Shown here piece by piece: positions 15,895 through 23,332 of a stretch of 35,164 bases of DNA. The DNA comes from Acidobacteriota bacterium (GTDB lineage Bacteria > Actinomycetota > Actinomycetes > Actinomycetales > Microbacteriaceae). The notes under the pieces were generated by a model. The model worked only from the letters and a program-made list of their open reading frames with translations, did no database searches and was not told where the DNA came from. Position numbers and translations under genes: made by a program. Within the stretch, counting starts at the first letter, position 1. The number at the start of each line of letters is the position of its first letter. Location of the stretch: assembly GCA_019351995.1 (NCBI GenBank), contig JABBOD010000025.1:1926-37089 (forward strand), written 5' to 3'.

Positions 15895-16740
15895 TCAGCG
15901 TGTCCACGGGTCGGGCTGACCGCGCCACCAGCCGTCGAAGGGCGTGACGGGGGCCGCACGTTTGTGCTCGGTGCTGAGGTATCGGGCTTCGAGCGCCTCG
16001 GCCACGGCATCCGGAACCTCCGCGCCCTCCAGGTAATCGTCGATGTCCGCGTAGCTGAGTCCGAGGTTGGCCTCATCGGTCTGGCCCGGGTTGTCGTCGA
16101 GCAGGTCGGCGGTCGGAGCCTTGAGATAGAGCCGCTCGGGCGCGCCGAGATGCTGCAGCATGGCCCGACCCTGGCGCTTCGAGAGTCCGCTCAGTGGCAG
16201 GATGTCGGCTCCGCCGTCGCCGAACTTGGTGAAGAATCCCGTGATCGCCTCGGCCGCGTGGTCGGTGCCGACCACCAGCATCCGGTTCTGGCCGGCGATC
16301 GCATACTGCGCGATCATCCGGGAGCGGGCCTTGACGTTGCCCTTGGTGAAGTCGCTCATCGGGCGGTCGAAGCGGTCGTCGAACTCCGCCTGGGCGCCGT
16401 CGACCGCGCGTCGGATGTCGAAGGTCACCGCATCCGTCGGCCGGATGAAGCTGAGCGCGAGTTGGGCGTCGTCCTCGTCGGCCTGCACGGCGTACGGCAA
16501 GCGCACCGCGATGAAGGAGGCATCGACGCCGGATGCCGCGAGCCGCTGCACCGCGAGCTGGCACAGTCGCCCCGCCAATGAGGAGTCCTGGCCCCCGCTG
16601 ATGCCCAACACGAAACCGGCCGACCCGGTCGCGGTGAGGTAGTCCGCGAGGAAGCCCACGCGCCGCGCGACTTCGGCGGCGGGGTCGATGGTCGGCTGGA
16701 CATGGAGGTCGGCGATGATCCGAGCTTGAGCGGGACGCAT
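15895..16740 (-). CDS. nadE: NH3-dependent NAD+ synthetase
   Basis: Predicted 281-residue enzyme that amidates nicotinic acid adenine dinucleotide with ammonia and ATP, the last step of NAD+ synthesis. The ATP-pyrophosphatase P-loop is visible as [14 protein letters not shown] near residue 45. The later [34 protein letters not shown] segment and [24 protein letters not shown] are family hallmarks. There is no N-terminal glutaminase domain, so it is the short ammonia-dependent form. The ATG has TACCGT six bases upstream, suggesting a leaderless transcript. It is divergent from the acidic-protein gene, 75 bp away. Confidence 0.95.
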   Translation of the reverse strand: MRPAQARIIADLHVQPTIDPAAEVARRVGFLADYLTATGSAGFVLGISGGQDSSLAGRLCQLAVQRLAASGVDASFIAVRLPYAVQADEDDAQLALSFIRPTDAVTFDIRRAVDGAQAEFDDRFDRPMSDFTKGNVKARSRMIAQYAIAGQNRMLVVGTDHAAEAITGFFTKFGDGGADILPLSGLSKRQGRAMLQHLGAPERLYLKAPTADLLDDNPGQTDEANLGLSYADIDDYLEGAEVPDAVAEALEARYLSTEHKRAAPVTPFDGWWRGQPDPWTR

Positions 16741-16746
16741 GGCTCA

Positions 16747-16752
16747 ACGGTA
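16747..16752 (-). promoter_or_regulatory. -10 box for leaderless nadE
   Basis: On the minus strand TACCGT is followed by TGAGCC and then ATG. The six-base spacing matches the leaderless pattern seen repeatedly in this window. Confidence 0.55.
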
Positions 16753-16803
16753 GCCCGGGGTAGCCCCCGCATGTGCGGGGTTTCGGTGTTCAGCGGAGCG
16801 GGT

Positions 16804-16809
16804 TATCGT
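16804..16809 (+). promoter_or_regulatory. -10 box for leaderless acidic-protein gene
   Basis: TATCGT is followed by CGGCGC and the ATG at 16816. No ribosome site fits in the gap. Confidence 0.6.
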
Positions 16810-16815
16810 CGGCGC

Positions 16816-17139
16816 ATGAACGACACCGCATCCGAGGCCCGTGAACTGAACATCGACGGGCTGGAGAACGAGTTCTTCGAGCAGTTCATGAGCCCGGAAG
16901 GCGAACTCGCACAGGATCCCGACACCTTCGAGTACGAGTGGACGGTCACCGAGTGGACCACGCGCGACGCCGTCCGGTCGATCTTCGAGGATCGACTCAG
17001 CGAGACCGAAATCGACGAACTCGCCAGCGACCTCGATCTGACCTCCACCTCGTGGATGAACACCGAGGAGTATCGCGAACTCGCCGACGAGGAGGGGCGG
17101 ACCGACGACTTCGACCCCGAGGATGACGACGAAGACTGA
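16816..17139 (+). CDS. Hyperacidic hypothetical protein without lysine
   Basis: Predicted 107-residue protein with 38 Asp/Glu, 6 Arg and no Lys, so strongly negative at neutral pH. It contains a recognisable body (ENEFFEQFMSPEGELAQDPDTFEYEWTVTEWTTRDAVRSIFEDRL) and ends in a nearly pure acidic tail (EDDDED). I do not recognise a family. The charge pattern is compatible with a chaperone-like, protein-binding or DNA-mimic role, but nothing in sequence chooses between these. The start is fixed by a -10 box six bases before the ATG; the open frame upstream would overlap the nadE promoter. It lies alone, convergent with the LexA-controlled gene 9 bp downstream. Confidence 0.75.
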   Translation: MNDTASEARELNIDGLENEFFEQFMSPEGELAQDPDTFEYEWTVTEWTTRDAVRSIFEDRLSETEIDELASDLDLTSTSWMNTEEYRELADEEGRTDDFDPEDDDED

Positions 17140-17148
17140 TTGCCCCGT

Positions 17149-17421
17149 CTAGCGACCAAGATACGTCGGCGGATTCGAGTCGACGATCGGTCTCCAGCGA
17201 TGCGACGGCGCGGAGGAGTCGCGCGGCCGGCCGGCATCCCAGTCGTCTTGGATCGCTTCCTCCGCCTCGATGCGATTCACGTGAGCGCCGAGATCGCAGC
17301 CATCGAGGGCTCGCGCTTCCCAGAACTGACGTCGCTGGCGGCCCAATCGAACGATTTTGACGCTGCCGATCTGACGGCCGTGTTGATCGTGAATCGCAAA
17401 CTCCTGCACGCGCGACGTCAT
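17149..17421 (-). CDS. Small protein behind a LexA box
   Basis: Predicted 90-residue protein of unknown function, not recognised. The first half (VQEFAIHDQHGRQIGSVKIVRLGRQRRQFWEAR) reads as beta strands with basic patches; then comes DGCDLGAHVNRIEAEEAIQDDWDAGRP, probably helical, and a Pro/Ser-rich end. The ATG at 17421 is supported by GAGGGAG about five bases upstream; the frame stays open further back but would run through the promoter and tRNA-Gly. A perfect actinobacterial SOS box covers the promoter 17 bp upstream, so it should be induced by DNA damage. No recognised repair or mutagenesis gene is adjacent. Confidence 0.8.
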   Translation of the reverse strand: MTSRVQEFAIHDQHGRQIGSVKIVRLGRQRRQFWEARALDGCDLGAHVNRIEAEEAIQDDWDAGRPRDSSAPSHRWRPIVDSNPPTYLGR

Positions 17422-17437
17422 GACCGGCTCCCTCTGT

Positions 17438-17453
17438 TCGAACGTGTGTTCGA
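17438..17453. promoter_or_regulatory. LexA (SOS) box
   Basis: TCGAACGTGTGTTCGA is an exact match to the actinobacterial LexA consensus TCGAAC-N4-GTTCGA known from mycobacteria. It overlaps the end of the -10 box and the expected start of transcription of the 90-residue gene on the minus strand. No plus-strand gene begins downstream of it, so that gene is the only sensible target. Confidence 0.88.
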
Positions 17454-17482
17454 ATGTAGGCGAGAATGCCGCGACACGCCAA
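17453..17482 (-). promoter_or_regulatory. SOS-controlled promoter
   Basis: On the minus strand TTGGCG (17477-17482) and TACATT (17453-17458) are separated by 18 bp, a reasonable sigma-70 promoter. The LexA box touches the last base of the -10 hexamer and covers the start region, a standard repression layout. Confidence 0.65.
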
Positions 17483-17574
17483 GCCGTGATCGGGGTGGAC
17501 GCGCGTGAGTCGTCGCCGTCGACGCCCCTCCGGGCGACCGGTGAACACGGCATACAAGAGAGGGAATGAGGGAG

Positions 17575-17645
17575 AGGGGATGACGGGAATCGAACCCGCG
17601 TAATCAGTTTGGAAGACTGAGGCTCTACCATTGAGCTACATCCCC
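17575..17645 (-). tRNA. tRNA-Gly (anticodon TCC)
   Basis: On the minus strand a 71-base cloverleaf runs from GGGGATG to its partner CATCCCC plus a discriminator T. The D arm contains TAGCTCAATGGTAGAG, the anticodon loop reads CTTCCAA (anticodon TCC), and the T arm contains GGGTTCGATTCCC. No CCA is encoded. It reads glycine GGA and GGG codons. Confidence 0.96.
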
Positions 17646-17675
17646 GGGACGCACCAAAGGCGCAGCCGCCGGGCG

Positions 17676-17704
17676 AGTCTACCGGAATGTGAAGCCGGGG
17701 TCAG
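17676..17704 (-). promoter_or_regulatory. Promoter of tRNA-Gly
   Basis: On the minus strand CTGACC (17699-17704), a 17-bp spacer and TAGACT (17676-17681) lie about 30 bases before the mature tRNA. The same TAGACT hexamer precedes the tRNA-Pro gene at a similar distance. Confidence 0.55.
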
Positions 17705-17722
17705 CCCACGCGAGGTCTCGCG

Positions 17723-17896
17723 TCAGGATGCGACCGCCAGCTGTGCGGCATCCGTGTCGATCCTGGCCGCGGCGCAAACATGCTCTTCTTCCCACGCCAT
17801 GGCGTAGACGACGCTCGTCTCGATCGGGCCGGTCTCGCCGCATTCGAGGCAGCGAGGTTCGAAGGCCTGCAGTTCCATGATCTCGATGTCTGCCAT
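17723..17896 (-). CDS. Small CxxC protein
   Basis: Predicted 57-residue protein, too short for ordinary ORF cut-offs. The sequence contains MELQAFEPRCLECGETGPIE, giving a CxxC knuckle at C16/C19, and a further cysteine at C41 after an acidic helix (MAWEEEHVC). The composition is ordered and low in arginine, unlike the arginine-rich shadow frames on the same strand. It could bind zinc with a partner or act as a redox knuckle; three cysteines do not make a full zinc site alone. No ribosome site is visible before the ATG, and no clear -10 box either, so the start is less certain (an in-frame ATG lies six codons in). It sits between tRNA-Gly and tRNA-Pro. Confidence 0.65.
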   Translation of the reverse strand: MADIEIMELQAFEPRCLECGETGPIETSVVYAMAWEEEHVCAAARIDTDAAQLAVAS

Positions 17897-17992
17897 GGAA
17901 GAAGTGTGCGGCCAGGGGGCGACATTGCGCAGGAGGCACGCGCGGGCGCCCCCCGATGCGCAGGCTCGCTGCTACTCGAGCCGCAAGACGGT

Positions 17993-17998
17993 TAGACT
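17993..17998 (+). promoter_or_regulatory. -10 box of tRNA-Pro
   Basis: TAGACT lies 34 bases before the tRNA-Pro 5' end. The -35 region is poor (CTGCTA at 17969-17974 with an 18-bp spacer). Confidence 0.45.
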
Positions 17999-18032
17999 TC
18001 GGGAGGCCATTTTTCGGGCCGCGTACAGCATC

Positions 18033-18106
18033 CGGGGCGTAGCTCAGCTTGGTAGAGCGCCCGCTTTGGGAGCGGGAGGCCGCAGGTTCGAATCCTGTCG
18101 CCCCGA
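18033..18106 (+). tRNA. tRNA-Pro (anticodon TGG)
   Basis: A 74-base cloverleaf starts CGGGGCG and ends CGCCCCG plus discriminator A. The anticodon stem CCCGC/GCGGG encloses the loop TTTGGGA, anticodon TGG. The T arm contains CAGGTTCGAATCCTG. CCA is not encoded. The trigger factor gene begins 42 bases downstream, an arrangement that may let the two share a transcript. Confidence 0.96.
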
Positions 18107-18147
18107 CCTCAACTTCCCACGAACAGAATCGAACAACGGAGACACCC

Positions 18148-19581
18148 ATGGTCACCACGACCGTCGAGAAGATCAGCGCAACCCGCGTCAAGCTCAACAT
18201 CACCGTCACACCCGAGGAACTCAAGCCGAGCATCGCGCACGCGTACGAGCACATCGCGCAGGACGTCAACATCCCGGGCTTCCGCAAGGGCAAGGTGCCG
18301 CCGCCCATCATCGATCAGCGCGTCGGGCGCTCCGAGGTGCTGAACCACGCGGTCAACGAGGGTCTCGACACCTTCTACCGCGCGGCGGCCGAGGAGGAGA
18401 AGGTGCGCCCGCTCGGTCGCCCTTCTGCCGACATCACCAAGTGGCCGAGCGTCGACGACTTCAGCGGCAACCTGGAGCTCTCGGTCGAGGTCGACATCCG
18501 TCCCGAGTTCGAGATCCCGAACTATGAGGGCCTGACGCTCGAGGTCGACCCCGTCGAGGTGGGACCGGATGAGGTCGAGGCCGAGCTCGAGACCCTGCGC
18601 ACCCGCTTCGGCACCCTGGTGACCGTCGACCGCCCGGCGACGACGGGCGACTTCGTGCAGCTCGACCTCACCGCCACCATCGGCGACGAAGAGGTGGATA
18701 CCGCGAGCAACATCTCCTACGAGCTGGGCTCGGGCGAGCTGATCGAGGGAATCGACGAGGCGCTCGACACCCTCACGGCCGGTGAGTCGACCAACTTCGA
18801 AGCACCTCTGCTCGGCGGCGACCACGAGGGTGAGGTCGCCCAGATCGCCGTCACACTGCTCGCCGTCAAGGAGCGCGAGCTGCCAGAGGCCGATGACGAC
18901 TTCGCCCAGATCGCGAGCCAGTTCGACACCATCGGCGAGCTGCGCAGCGACATCCGTGAGCAGCTCGGCAAGTCGGGCGTTTTCGGTCAGGGCGTTGCCG
19001 CACGCGACAAGATCGTGGACGCCCTGCTCGAGAAGGTCGACATCCCGGTTCCGCAGACCCTGATCGACGAGGAGGTGCACCGTCACCTCGAGCAGGAGAA
19101 CCGCCTCGACGACGAGGTGCACCGCGCCGAGGTCGCCGAGTCCAGCGAGAAGACCTTCCGCGCGCAGATCCTGATGGATGCCATCGCCGAGAAGGAGGAG
19201 GTCAAGGTCAGCCAGAACGAGCTCACCTCGTACCTCATCCAGGCCGCCGCCCAGTACGGCATGGAGCCGGGCGAGTTCATCAAGGTCATCGACGCCAACG
19301 GCCAGCTGCCCGCCATGATCGGCGAGGTCGCGCGGTCCAAGGGCCTCGCGGTCGTGCTGTCGAAGGCCAAGGTCGTCGACACCGCCGGCAAGCCGGTCGA
19401 CGTGTCGGCGTTCACCGCCGCGGTTCTCGACGACGACGACGATGACGAGTCCGGCGATGTGGCGGCTCTTCTCGAGGAGGCCAACGCGGCCGAACCCGCT
19501 CCCAAGGGCAAGGGCAAGGCATCCAAGGACGGGCACGGTCGTCAGCCGGGCAACGAGCACTACGGCCACGACCACAGCTAG
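18148..19581 (+). CDS. tig: Trigger factor (ribosome-associated chaperone and prolyl isomerase)
   Basis: Predicted 477-residue chaperone that meets nascent chains at the ribosome exit tunnel. The ribosome-docking signature GFRKGK is at about residues 44-49. The central FKBP-like domain (about 150-245) starts [19 protein letters not shown] and contains [16 protein letters not shown]. The C-terminal helical cradle follows. The tail is distinctive: a run of Asp residues (DDDDDD near 430), then Lys/Gly-rich sequence and a His-rich end ([10 protein letters not shown]). The ATG at 18148 has GGAGA seven bases upstream. It lies just after tRNA-Pro and upstream of clpP1P2 and clpX, a common neighbourhood linking folding and degradation of new proteins. 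Confidence 0.96.
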   Translation: MVTTTVEKISATRVKLNITVTPEELKPSIAHAYEHIAQDVNIPGFRKGKVPPPIIDQRVGRSEVLNHAVNEGLDTFYRAAAEEEKVRPLGRPSADITKWPSVDDFSGNLELSVEVDIRPEFEIPNYEGLTLEVDPVEVGPDEVEAELETLRTRFGTLVTVDRPATTGDFVQLDLTATIGDEEVDTASNISYELGSGELIEGIDEALDTLTAGESTNFEAPLLGGDHEGEVAQIAVTLLAVKERELPEADDDFAQIASQFDTIGELRSDIREQLGKSGVFGQGVAARDKIVDALLEKVDIPVPQTLIDEEVHRHLEQENRLDDEVHRAEVAESSEKTFRAQILMDAIAEKEEVKVSQNELTSYLIQAAAQYGMEPGEFIKVIDANGQLPAMIGEVARSKGLAVVLSKAKVVDTAGKPVDVSAFTAAVLDDDDDDESGDVAALLEEANAAEPAPKGKGKASKDGHGRQPGNEHYGHDHS

Positions 19582-19599
19582 CCCACCAGCTAGCCCACC
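19576..19599. repeat. 12-bp tandem duplication at the tig stop
   Basis: AGCTAGCCCACC occurs twice in direct succession. The first copy includes the tig stop codon TAG; the second repeats it in the same frame. This is probably a recent slippage event with no effect on the protein. Confidence 0.85.
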
Positions 19600-19677
19600 A
19601 TTCGTCGAGGGGTCGCCAATGGGGCATTTGTCGTCGCGCAAAGCCCGGTTGGCGGCCCTTCGGCGTGTGACGCGGGG

Positions 19678-20193
19678 ATGACGCGGTACGTCGCCCTGTT
19701 GCGCGGAGTCAACGTCGGCGGGGTCACGATCCGCATGAGCGAGCTCTCGGCGCTCGTCGCCGGGCTCGGCTACACGGACGTGACGACCGTTCTCGCCAGC
19801 GGCAACGTGCTCTTCACCAGCGCGGATGCCACTGCCGCCACGCAGCACGCGCTCGAGGCTGCTCTGCGCTCGAGCTTCGGCTACAAGGCCTGGGTGCACG
19901 TGCTCACCGTGGACACGATCCGCGCCGTTGCCGCCGCCTATCCGTTCGAGCGCAGCGCCGAGCGGCACGCCTACGTGGTGTTCGCGGTGACGCCGGAGGT
20001 GCGCGCCGAGTTGCTCGCCGTCGAACTGGATCCCGCCCTCGAGCGGGCGGCTCCGGGTGAGGGAGTCATCTACTGGAGCGTGCCGAAGGGGTCAACTCTC
20101 GATTCGGCGCTCGGCAAGGCTCAGTCAAAGGCCGCGTACAGGCCGTGGCTGACGACTCGCAACCTGAACACCGTGGAGAAGCTGGCGGGGTGA
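19678..20193 (+). CDS. DUF1697 family protein
   Basis: Predicted 171-residue protein of the DUF1697 family, a two-domain alpha/beta fold of unknown function found widely in actinobacteria. The opening TRYVALLRGVNVGGVTIRMSELSALVAGLGYTDVTTVLASGNVLF is diagnostic, as are the middle YVVFAVTPE segment and the C-terminal RPWLTTRNLNTVEKL. The ATG at 19678 has a weak purine stretch (CGCGGGG) in front. It stands 96 bp after tig and is followed by a 280-bp intergenic region before clpP1. Confidence 0.9.
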   Translation: MTRYVALLRGVNVGGVTIRMSELSALVAGLGYTDVTTVLASGNVLFTSADATAATQHALEAALRSSFGYKAWVHVLTVDTIRAVAAAYPFERSAERHAYVVFAVTPEVRAELLAVELDPALERAAPGEGVIYWSVPKGSTLDSALGKAQSKAAYRPWLTTRNLNTVEKLAG

Positions 20194-20267
20194 TCCGTGG
20201 GAACCGGCCCGCGGGAGGGGCGATCGACCTGCGCGCCCGCCGGCCGCGCGCCCTCCCGTTCCATCCG

Positions 20268-20337
20268 GCGAGCGCGGGGTGCCGCCGCGAATGCGGGCCA
20301 CGCGCGCACCGCGCTCGGCCGCGCACCCCGCGCTCGC
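20268..20337. repeat. 70-bp nested palindromic element, copy A
   Basis: Starts GCGAGCGCGGGGTGC and ends with its exact reverse complement GCACCCCGCGCTCGC. The 40-base interior holds a second, imperfect pair of the same motif (CGAATGCGGG and CCGCGCTCG). Copies B and C have the same length, termini and interior plan. It lies in the 280-bp gap between the DUF1697 gene and clpP1, which has no gene I can support; a GCGGCGG run follows it at 20336-20360 and the clpP1 promoter lies beyond. Confidence 0.9.
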
Positions 20338-20413
20338 GGCGGCGGCGGCGGTGGCGGCGGGAGGTGAAGGTCTGCCCAGGGCGAACACGTCAGTGCGGCT
20401 CGAAGGCCCCCGG

Positions 20414-20419
20414 TAGATT
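20414..20419 (+). promoter_or_regulatory. Possible -10 box of clpP1
   Basis: TAGATT lies about 55 bases before the clpP1 start with no good -35 box. The leader contains an imperfect inverted repeat GTTTC...GAAAC (20433-20455) that could be a regulator site or leader hairpin. Confidence 0.35.
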
Positions 20420-20473
20420 CGTCAGCGACATCGTTTCCCGATACTGGGGCGAAACCGAAACGGAGCTCAACCC

Positions 20474-21061
20474 ATGGCCGATATGGCATTCCAGCCGAGT
20501 GTCTTTGACCGTCTTCTGAAGGATCGCATCATCTGGCTCGGTTCGGAGGTGCGCGACGATAACTCGAACGAGATCGCGGCCAAACTTCTGCTGCTCGCGG
20601 CGGAGGACCCCAAGAAGGACATTTTCCTGTACATCAACTCGCCCGGTGGCTCGATCACCGCGGGCATGGCGATCTACGACACCATGCAGTTCGTGCCCAA
20701 TGACATCGTGACCGTCGGCATCGGGATGGCGGCTTCGATGGGGCAGCTGCTGCTGACGGCCGGCACCAAGGGCAAGCGTTACATCACGCCGAACGCGCGC
20801 GTGCTGCTGCACCAGCCCCACGGTGGGTTCGGCGGCACGTCGTCGGACATCCAGACGCAGGCGGCGCTCATCCTCGACATGAAGAAGCGTCTCGCCGAGA
20901 TCACCGCCGCGCAGACCGGCAAGACAGTCGAGCAGATCAACATCGACGGTGACCGCGACCGCTGGTTCAACGCCCAGGAGGCGCTGGACTACGGCTTCGT
21001 CGACCACATCCGCGAATCCGCCTCCGATGTCATCGGCGGCGGCGGGACCGAAGACAAGTAA
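20474..21061 (+). CDS. clpP1: ATP-dependent Clp protease proteolytic subunit 1
   Basis: Predicted 195-residue serine peptidase that forms one ring of the double-ring Clp protease. The catalytic triad is visible: S88 in GMAASMGQ, H113 in LLHQPHGG, and D162 in [12 protein letters not shown]. The oxyanion and handle sequence [16 protein letters not shown] is present. In actinobacteria ClpP1 and ClpP2 assemble as a mixed 14-mer that needs both subunits, and the tandem clpP2 13 bp downstream fits this. The ATG has GGAG nine bases upstream. I find no clear ClgR box in the upstream region. Confidence 0.96.
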   Translation: MADMAFQPSVFDRLLKDRIIWLGSEVRDDNSNEIAAKLLLLAAEDPKKDIFLYINSPGGSITAGMAIYDTMQFVPNDIVTVGIGMAASMGQLLLTAGTKGKRYITPNARVLLHQPHGGFGGTSSDIQTQAALILDMKKRLAEITAAQTGKTVEQINIDGDRDRWFNAQEALDYGFVDHIRESASDVIGGGGTEDK

Positions 21062-21074
21062 GGGACTGACACTC

Positions 21075-21749
21075 ATGCAGAACACTTTCAACGCCGGCGT
21101 GGGCGCCGCAGACCTCGCCGATCGGATGCCGCAGTCCCGCTACATCCTGCCCTCCTTCGAGGAGCGCACGGCATACGGCTTCAAGCGGCAGGACCCGTAC
21201 GCGAAGCTCTTCGAGGACCGCATCATCTTCCTCGGCGTGCAGGTCGACGACGCCTCCGCCGACGACATCATGGCCCAGCTCCTCGTGCTGGAGAGCCAGG
21301 ACCCGGATCGCGACATCGTCATGTACATCAATTCGCCCGGTGGCTCGTTCACGGCTATGACCGCGATCTACGACACGATGCAGTACATCCGGCCGCAGAT
21401 CCAGACGGTCGTGCTCGGTCAGGCAGCGTCCGCCGCGGCGGTCATCGCGGCGGCCGGGACGCCGGGCAAGCGCCTCGCGCTCCCGAACGCGCGCATCCTG
21501 ATCCACCAGCCGGCCGTCGGCGAGGCGGGTCGCGGTCAGGCCTCGGACATCGAGATCCAGGCGAAGGAGATCCTCCGTCTGCGCACCTGGCTCGAGGAGA
21601 CGCTCGTGAAGCACTCCAAGCACGACCTGGTCAGGATCAACCGCGACCTCGAGCGGGACACCATCCTGTCCGCGGACGAGGCCTTCGAATACGGCCTGAT
21701 CGACCAGGTGCTCACCAGTCGCAAGAACCTGCCAGCACTGGTCAAGTAG
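21075..21749 (+). CDS. clpP2: ATP-dependent Clp protease proteolytic subunit 2
   Basis: Predicted 224-residue partner of ClpP1. The triad is S119 in GQAASAAAV, H144 in LIHQPAVG, and D195 in ERDTILSADEA. The N-terminus is about 30 residues longer than in ClpP1 (ending near SRYILPSFEERTAYGF), as expected for a processed propeptide. The HQPAVGEAGRGQASDIEI handle differs from the [16 protein letters not shown] of ClpP1, matching the two-subunit actinobacterial system. It is co-transcribed with clpP1 and ended by the strong hairpin at 21767-21802. Confidence 0.96.
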   Translation: MQNTFNAGVGAADLADRMPQSRYILPSFEERTAYGFKRQDPYAKLFEDRIIFLGVQVDDASADDIMAQLLVLESQDPDRDIVMYINSPGGSFTAMTAIYDTMQYIRPQIQTVVLGQAASAAAVIAAAGTPGKRLALPNARILIHQPAVGEAGRGQASDIEIQAKEILRLRTWLEETLVKHSKHDLVRINRDLERDTILSADEAFEYGLIDQVLTSRKNLPALVK

Positions 21750-21766
21750 TTCTTCTCGGATCGCAC

Positions 21767-21802
21767 AGAGGGCCCGCCCGGATCACTCCGGACGGGCCCT
21801 CT
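21767..21802 (+). terminator. Strong hairpin after clpP2
   Basis: A 16-bp stem with a single C-A mismatch and a four-base TCAC loop, beginning AGAGGGCCCG and ending CGGGCCCTCT. It lies 17 bases after the clpP2 stop. No U-tract follows, as is common in actinobacteria. It should separate clpP1P2 from clpX. Confidence 0.8.
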
Positions 21803-21813
21803 CGCCGTGCGCC

Positions 21814-21853
21814 GGCCGGACGGCGGACCGTGCAGTGGCCGGACGACGGACCG
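21814..21853. repeat. 17-bp direct repeat upstream of clpX
   Basis: GGCCGGACGGCGGACCG (21814-21830) recurs with one change at 21837-21853, 23 bp apart. It lies between the clpP2 terminator and the clpX promoter, so it may be a pair of regulator sites or simply a local duplication. Confidence 0.6.
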
Positions 21854-21952
21854 CGGCGGCCGCCTAGCACGTCGCCGTCCGAGAACTCCGCGGCGGCGGC
21901 GCGCCGACGACCCTATTTCCACACGCTGCCAGTTGGCCACGGCGGTTCGGGT

Positions 21953-21958
21953 TAGGCT
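21953..21958 (+). promoter_or_regulatory. -10 box for leaderless clpX
   Basis: TAGGCT followed by seven bases and the clpX ATG, with no ribosome site. The clpX gene therefore seems to have its own promoter. Confidence 0.6.
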
Positions 21959-21965
21959 CGGTCGC

Positions 21966-23243
21966 ATGGCACGCATCGGGGAGAGCGCTGACCTGCTCAA
22001 GTGCTCCTTTTGTGGAAAGTCTCAGAAACAGGTCCAGCAGCTCATCGCCGGCCCAGGGGTCTACATCTGCGACGAGTGCGTTGAGCTCTGCAACGAGATC
22101 ATCGAGGAGCGTCTCGCCGAGGCGGGCGAGGAGGTTTCGAGCGAGTTCGACCTCCCCAAGCCGAAAGAGATCTTCGGATTCCTCGAGGAGTACGTGATCG
22201 GCCAGGAGCCCGCGAAGCGTGCCCTCTCGGTCGCCGTCTACAACCACTACAAGCGCATCCGGGCGCGGTCGAAACTCGCCGCTGCCGACGCCGTCATCGA
22301 CGACATCGAGATCGCCAAGAGCAACATCCTGCTCATCGGTCCGACCGGCTGTGGCAAGACCTATCTGGCCCAGACGCTCGCGAAGAGGCTCAACGTGCCC
22401 TTTGCGGTCGCGGATGCCACGGCGCTGACCGAGGCCGGTTACGTCGGTGAGGATGTCGAGAACATCCTCCTCAAGCTCATCCAGGCGGCGGACTACGACG
22501 TCAAACGCGCCGAGACCGGCATCATCTACATCGATGAGGTCGACAAGATCGCGCGCAAGGCGGAGAACCCGTCGATCACCCGCGACGTCTCCGGTGAGGG
22601 TGTGCAGCAGGCGCTGCTGAAGATCCTCGAGGGCACGGTCGCATCCGTTCCGCCGCAGGGTGGCCGCAAGCATCCGCACCAGGAGTTCATCCAGATCGAC
22701 ACGACGAACGTGCTGTTCATCGTGGCCGGCGCCTTCTCGGGGCTCGAGGACATCATCTCGGCCCGTGTCGGTCGCCGCGGGATCGGCTTCGGTGCCCCGC
22801 TGCACTCGAAGCGCGACGAGGCCACCATCTTCAGCGAGGTGCTGCCGGAAGACCTTCACAAGTTCGGCCTGATCCCGGAGTTCATCGGCCGGCTGCCCGT
22901 CGTCACCACGGTGTCGCCGCTCGACCAGCACGCGCTCATGGAGATCCTGACCGTTCCCAAGAACGCGCTCGTGCGTCAGTACCAGCGGATGTTCCAACTC
23001 GACGGCGTGGAACTCGACTTCGATGAGGATGCCCTGGAGGCGATTGCGGACCTCGCGGTGCTGCGCCAGACCGGTGCTCGCGGCCTGCGCGCCATCCTCG
23101 AGGAGGTTCTGGGTCCGATCATGTTCGAGGTCCCCTCCAGCGACGAGGTCGCCCGGGTTGTCGTGACCAAGGGGGCCGTGCTCGAGAACGCGGCGCCGAC
23201 CATCGTGCCGCGCGCTGCCCGTCGCGCCGAGAAGTCCGCGTAG
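21966..23243 (+). CDS. clpX: ATP-dependent Clp protease ATP-binding subunit ClpX
   Basis: Predicted 425-residue AAA+ unfoldase that feeds substrates into ClpP. The N-terminal C4 zinc-binding dimerisation domain has C13, C16, C35 and C38. The Walker A motif GPTGCGKT begins near residue 125, Walker B reads [10 protein letters not shown], and the ClpP-docking IGF-type loop is present as GIGFGAPL. Sensor 2 lies in [13 protein letters not shown]. Length is normal. The ATG is fixed by conserved N-terminal spacing to the zinc domain and by the -10 box seven bases upstream. It is separated from clpP1P2 by a terminator, suggesting independent control, and it is followed by an unrelated transporter gene. 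Confidence 0.97.
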   Translation: MARIGESADLLKCSFCGKSQKQVQQLIAGPGVYICDECVELCNEIIEERLAEAGEEVSSEFDLPKPKEIFGFLEEYVIGQEPAKRALSVAVYNHYKRIRARSKLAAADAVIDDIEIAKSNILLIGPTGCGKTYLAQTLAKRLNVPFAVADATALTEAGYVGEDVENILLKLIQAADYDVKRAETGIIYIDEVDKIARKAENPSITRDVSGEGVQQALLKILEGTVASVPPQGGRKHPHQEFIQIDTTNVLFIVAGAFSGLEDIISARVGRRGIGFGAPLHSKRDEATIFSEVLPEDLHKFGLIPEFIGRLPVVTTVSPLDQHALMEILTVPKNALVRQYQRMFQLDGVELDFDEDALEAIADLAVLRQTGARGLRAILEEVLGPIMFEVPSSDEVARVVVTKGAVLENAAPTIVPRAARRAEKSA

Positions 23244-23332
23244 CTCGTCGCGTCCGGCCGCTCCGTCGCGGTTCTCGACTCTCCAGCTGCGCGCCGCCAA
23301 GGTCTGTCCCCGGTCTGCGGAAGACTGGCTTG

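Noticed and set aside
19619..19681. A 20-codon ORF overlapping the DUF1697 start by ATGA
   Set aside because: No ribosome site, very short, basic low-information sequence. The overlap alone is not enough to call a leader peptide.
18109..19968. A 619-codon minus-strand frame opposite tig
   Set aside because: It runs through the 5' end of the DUF1697 gene and all of trigger factor with Leu/Val/Asp/Gly-rich disorder and no domain.
20194..20360. CRISPR-like or tRNA-like structure in the GC-rich gap
   Set aside because: There are no regularly spaced identical repeats with unique spacers, and no cloverleaf. The structure is one nested palindrome plus a GGC run.
20341..20473. ClgR-type activator box before clpP1
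   Set aside because: I looked for the CGCYNANRGCG core described for Corynebacterium and found no convincing match on either strand.
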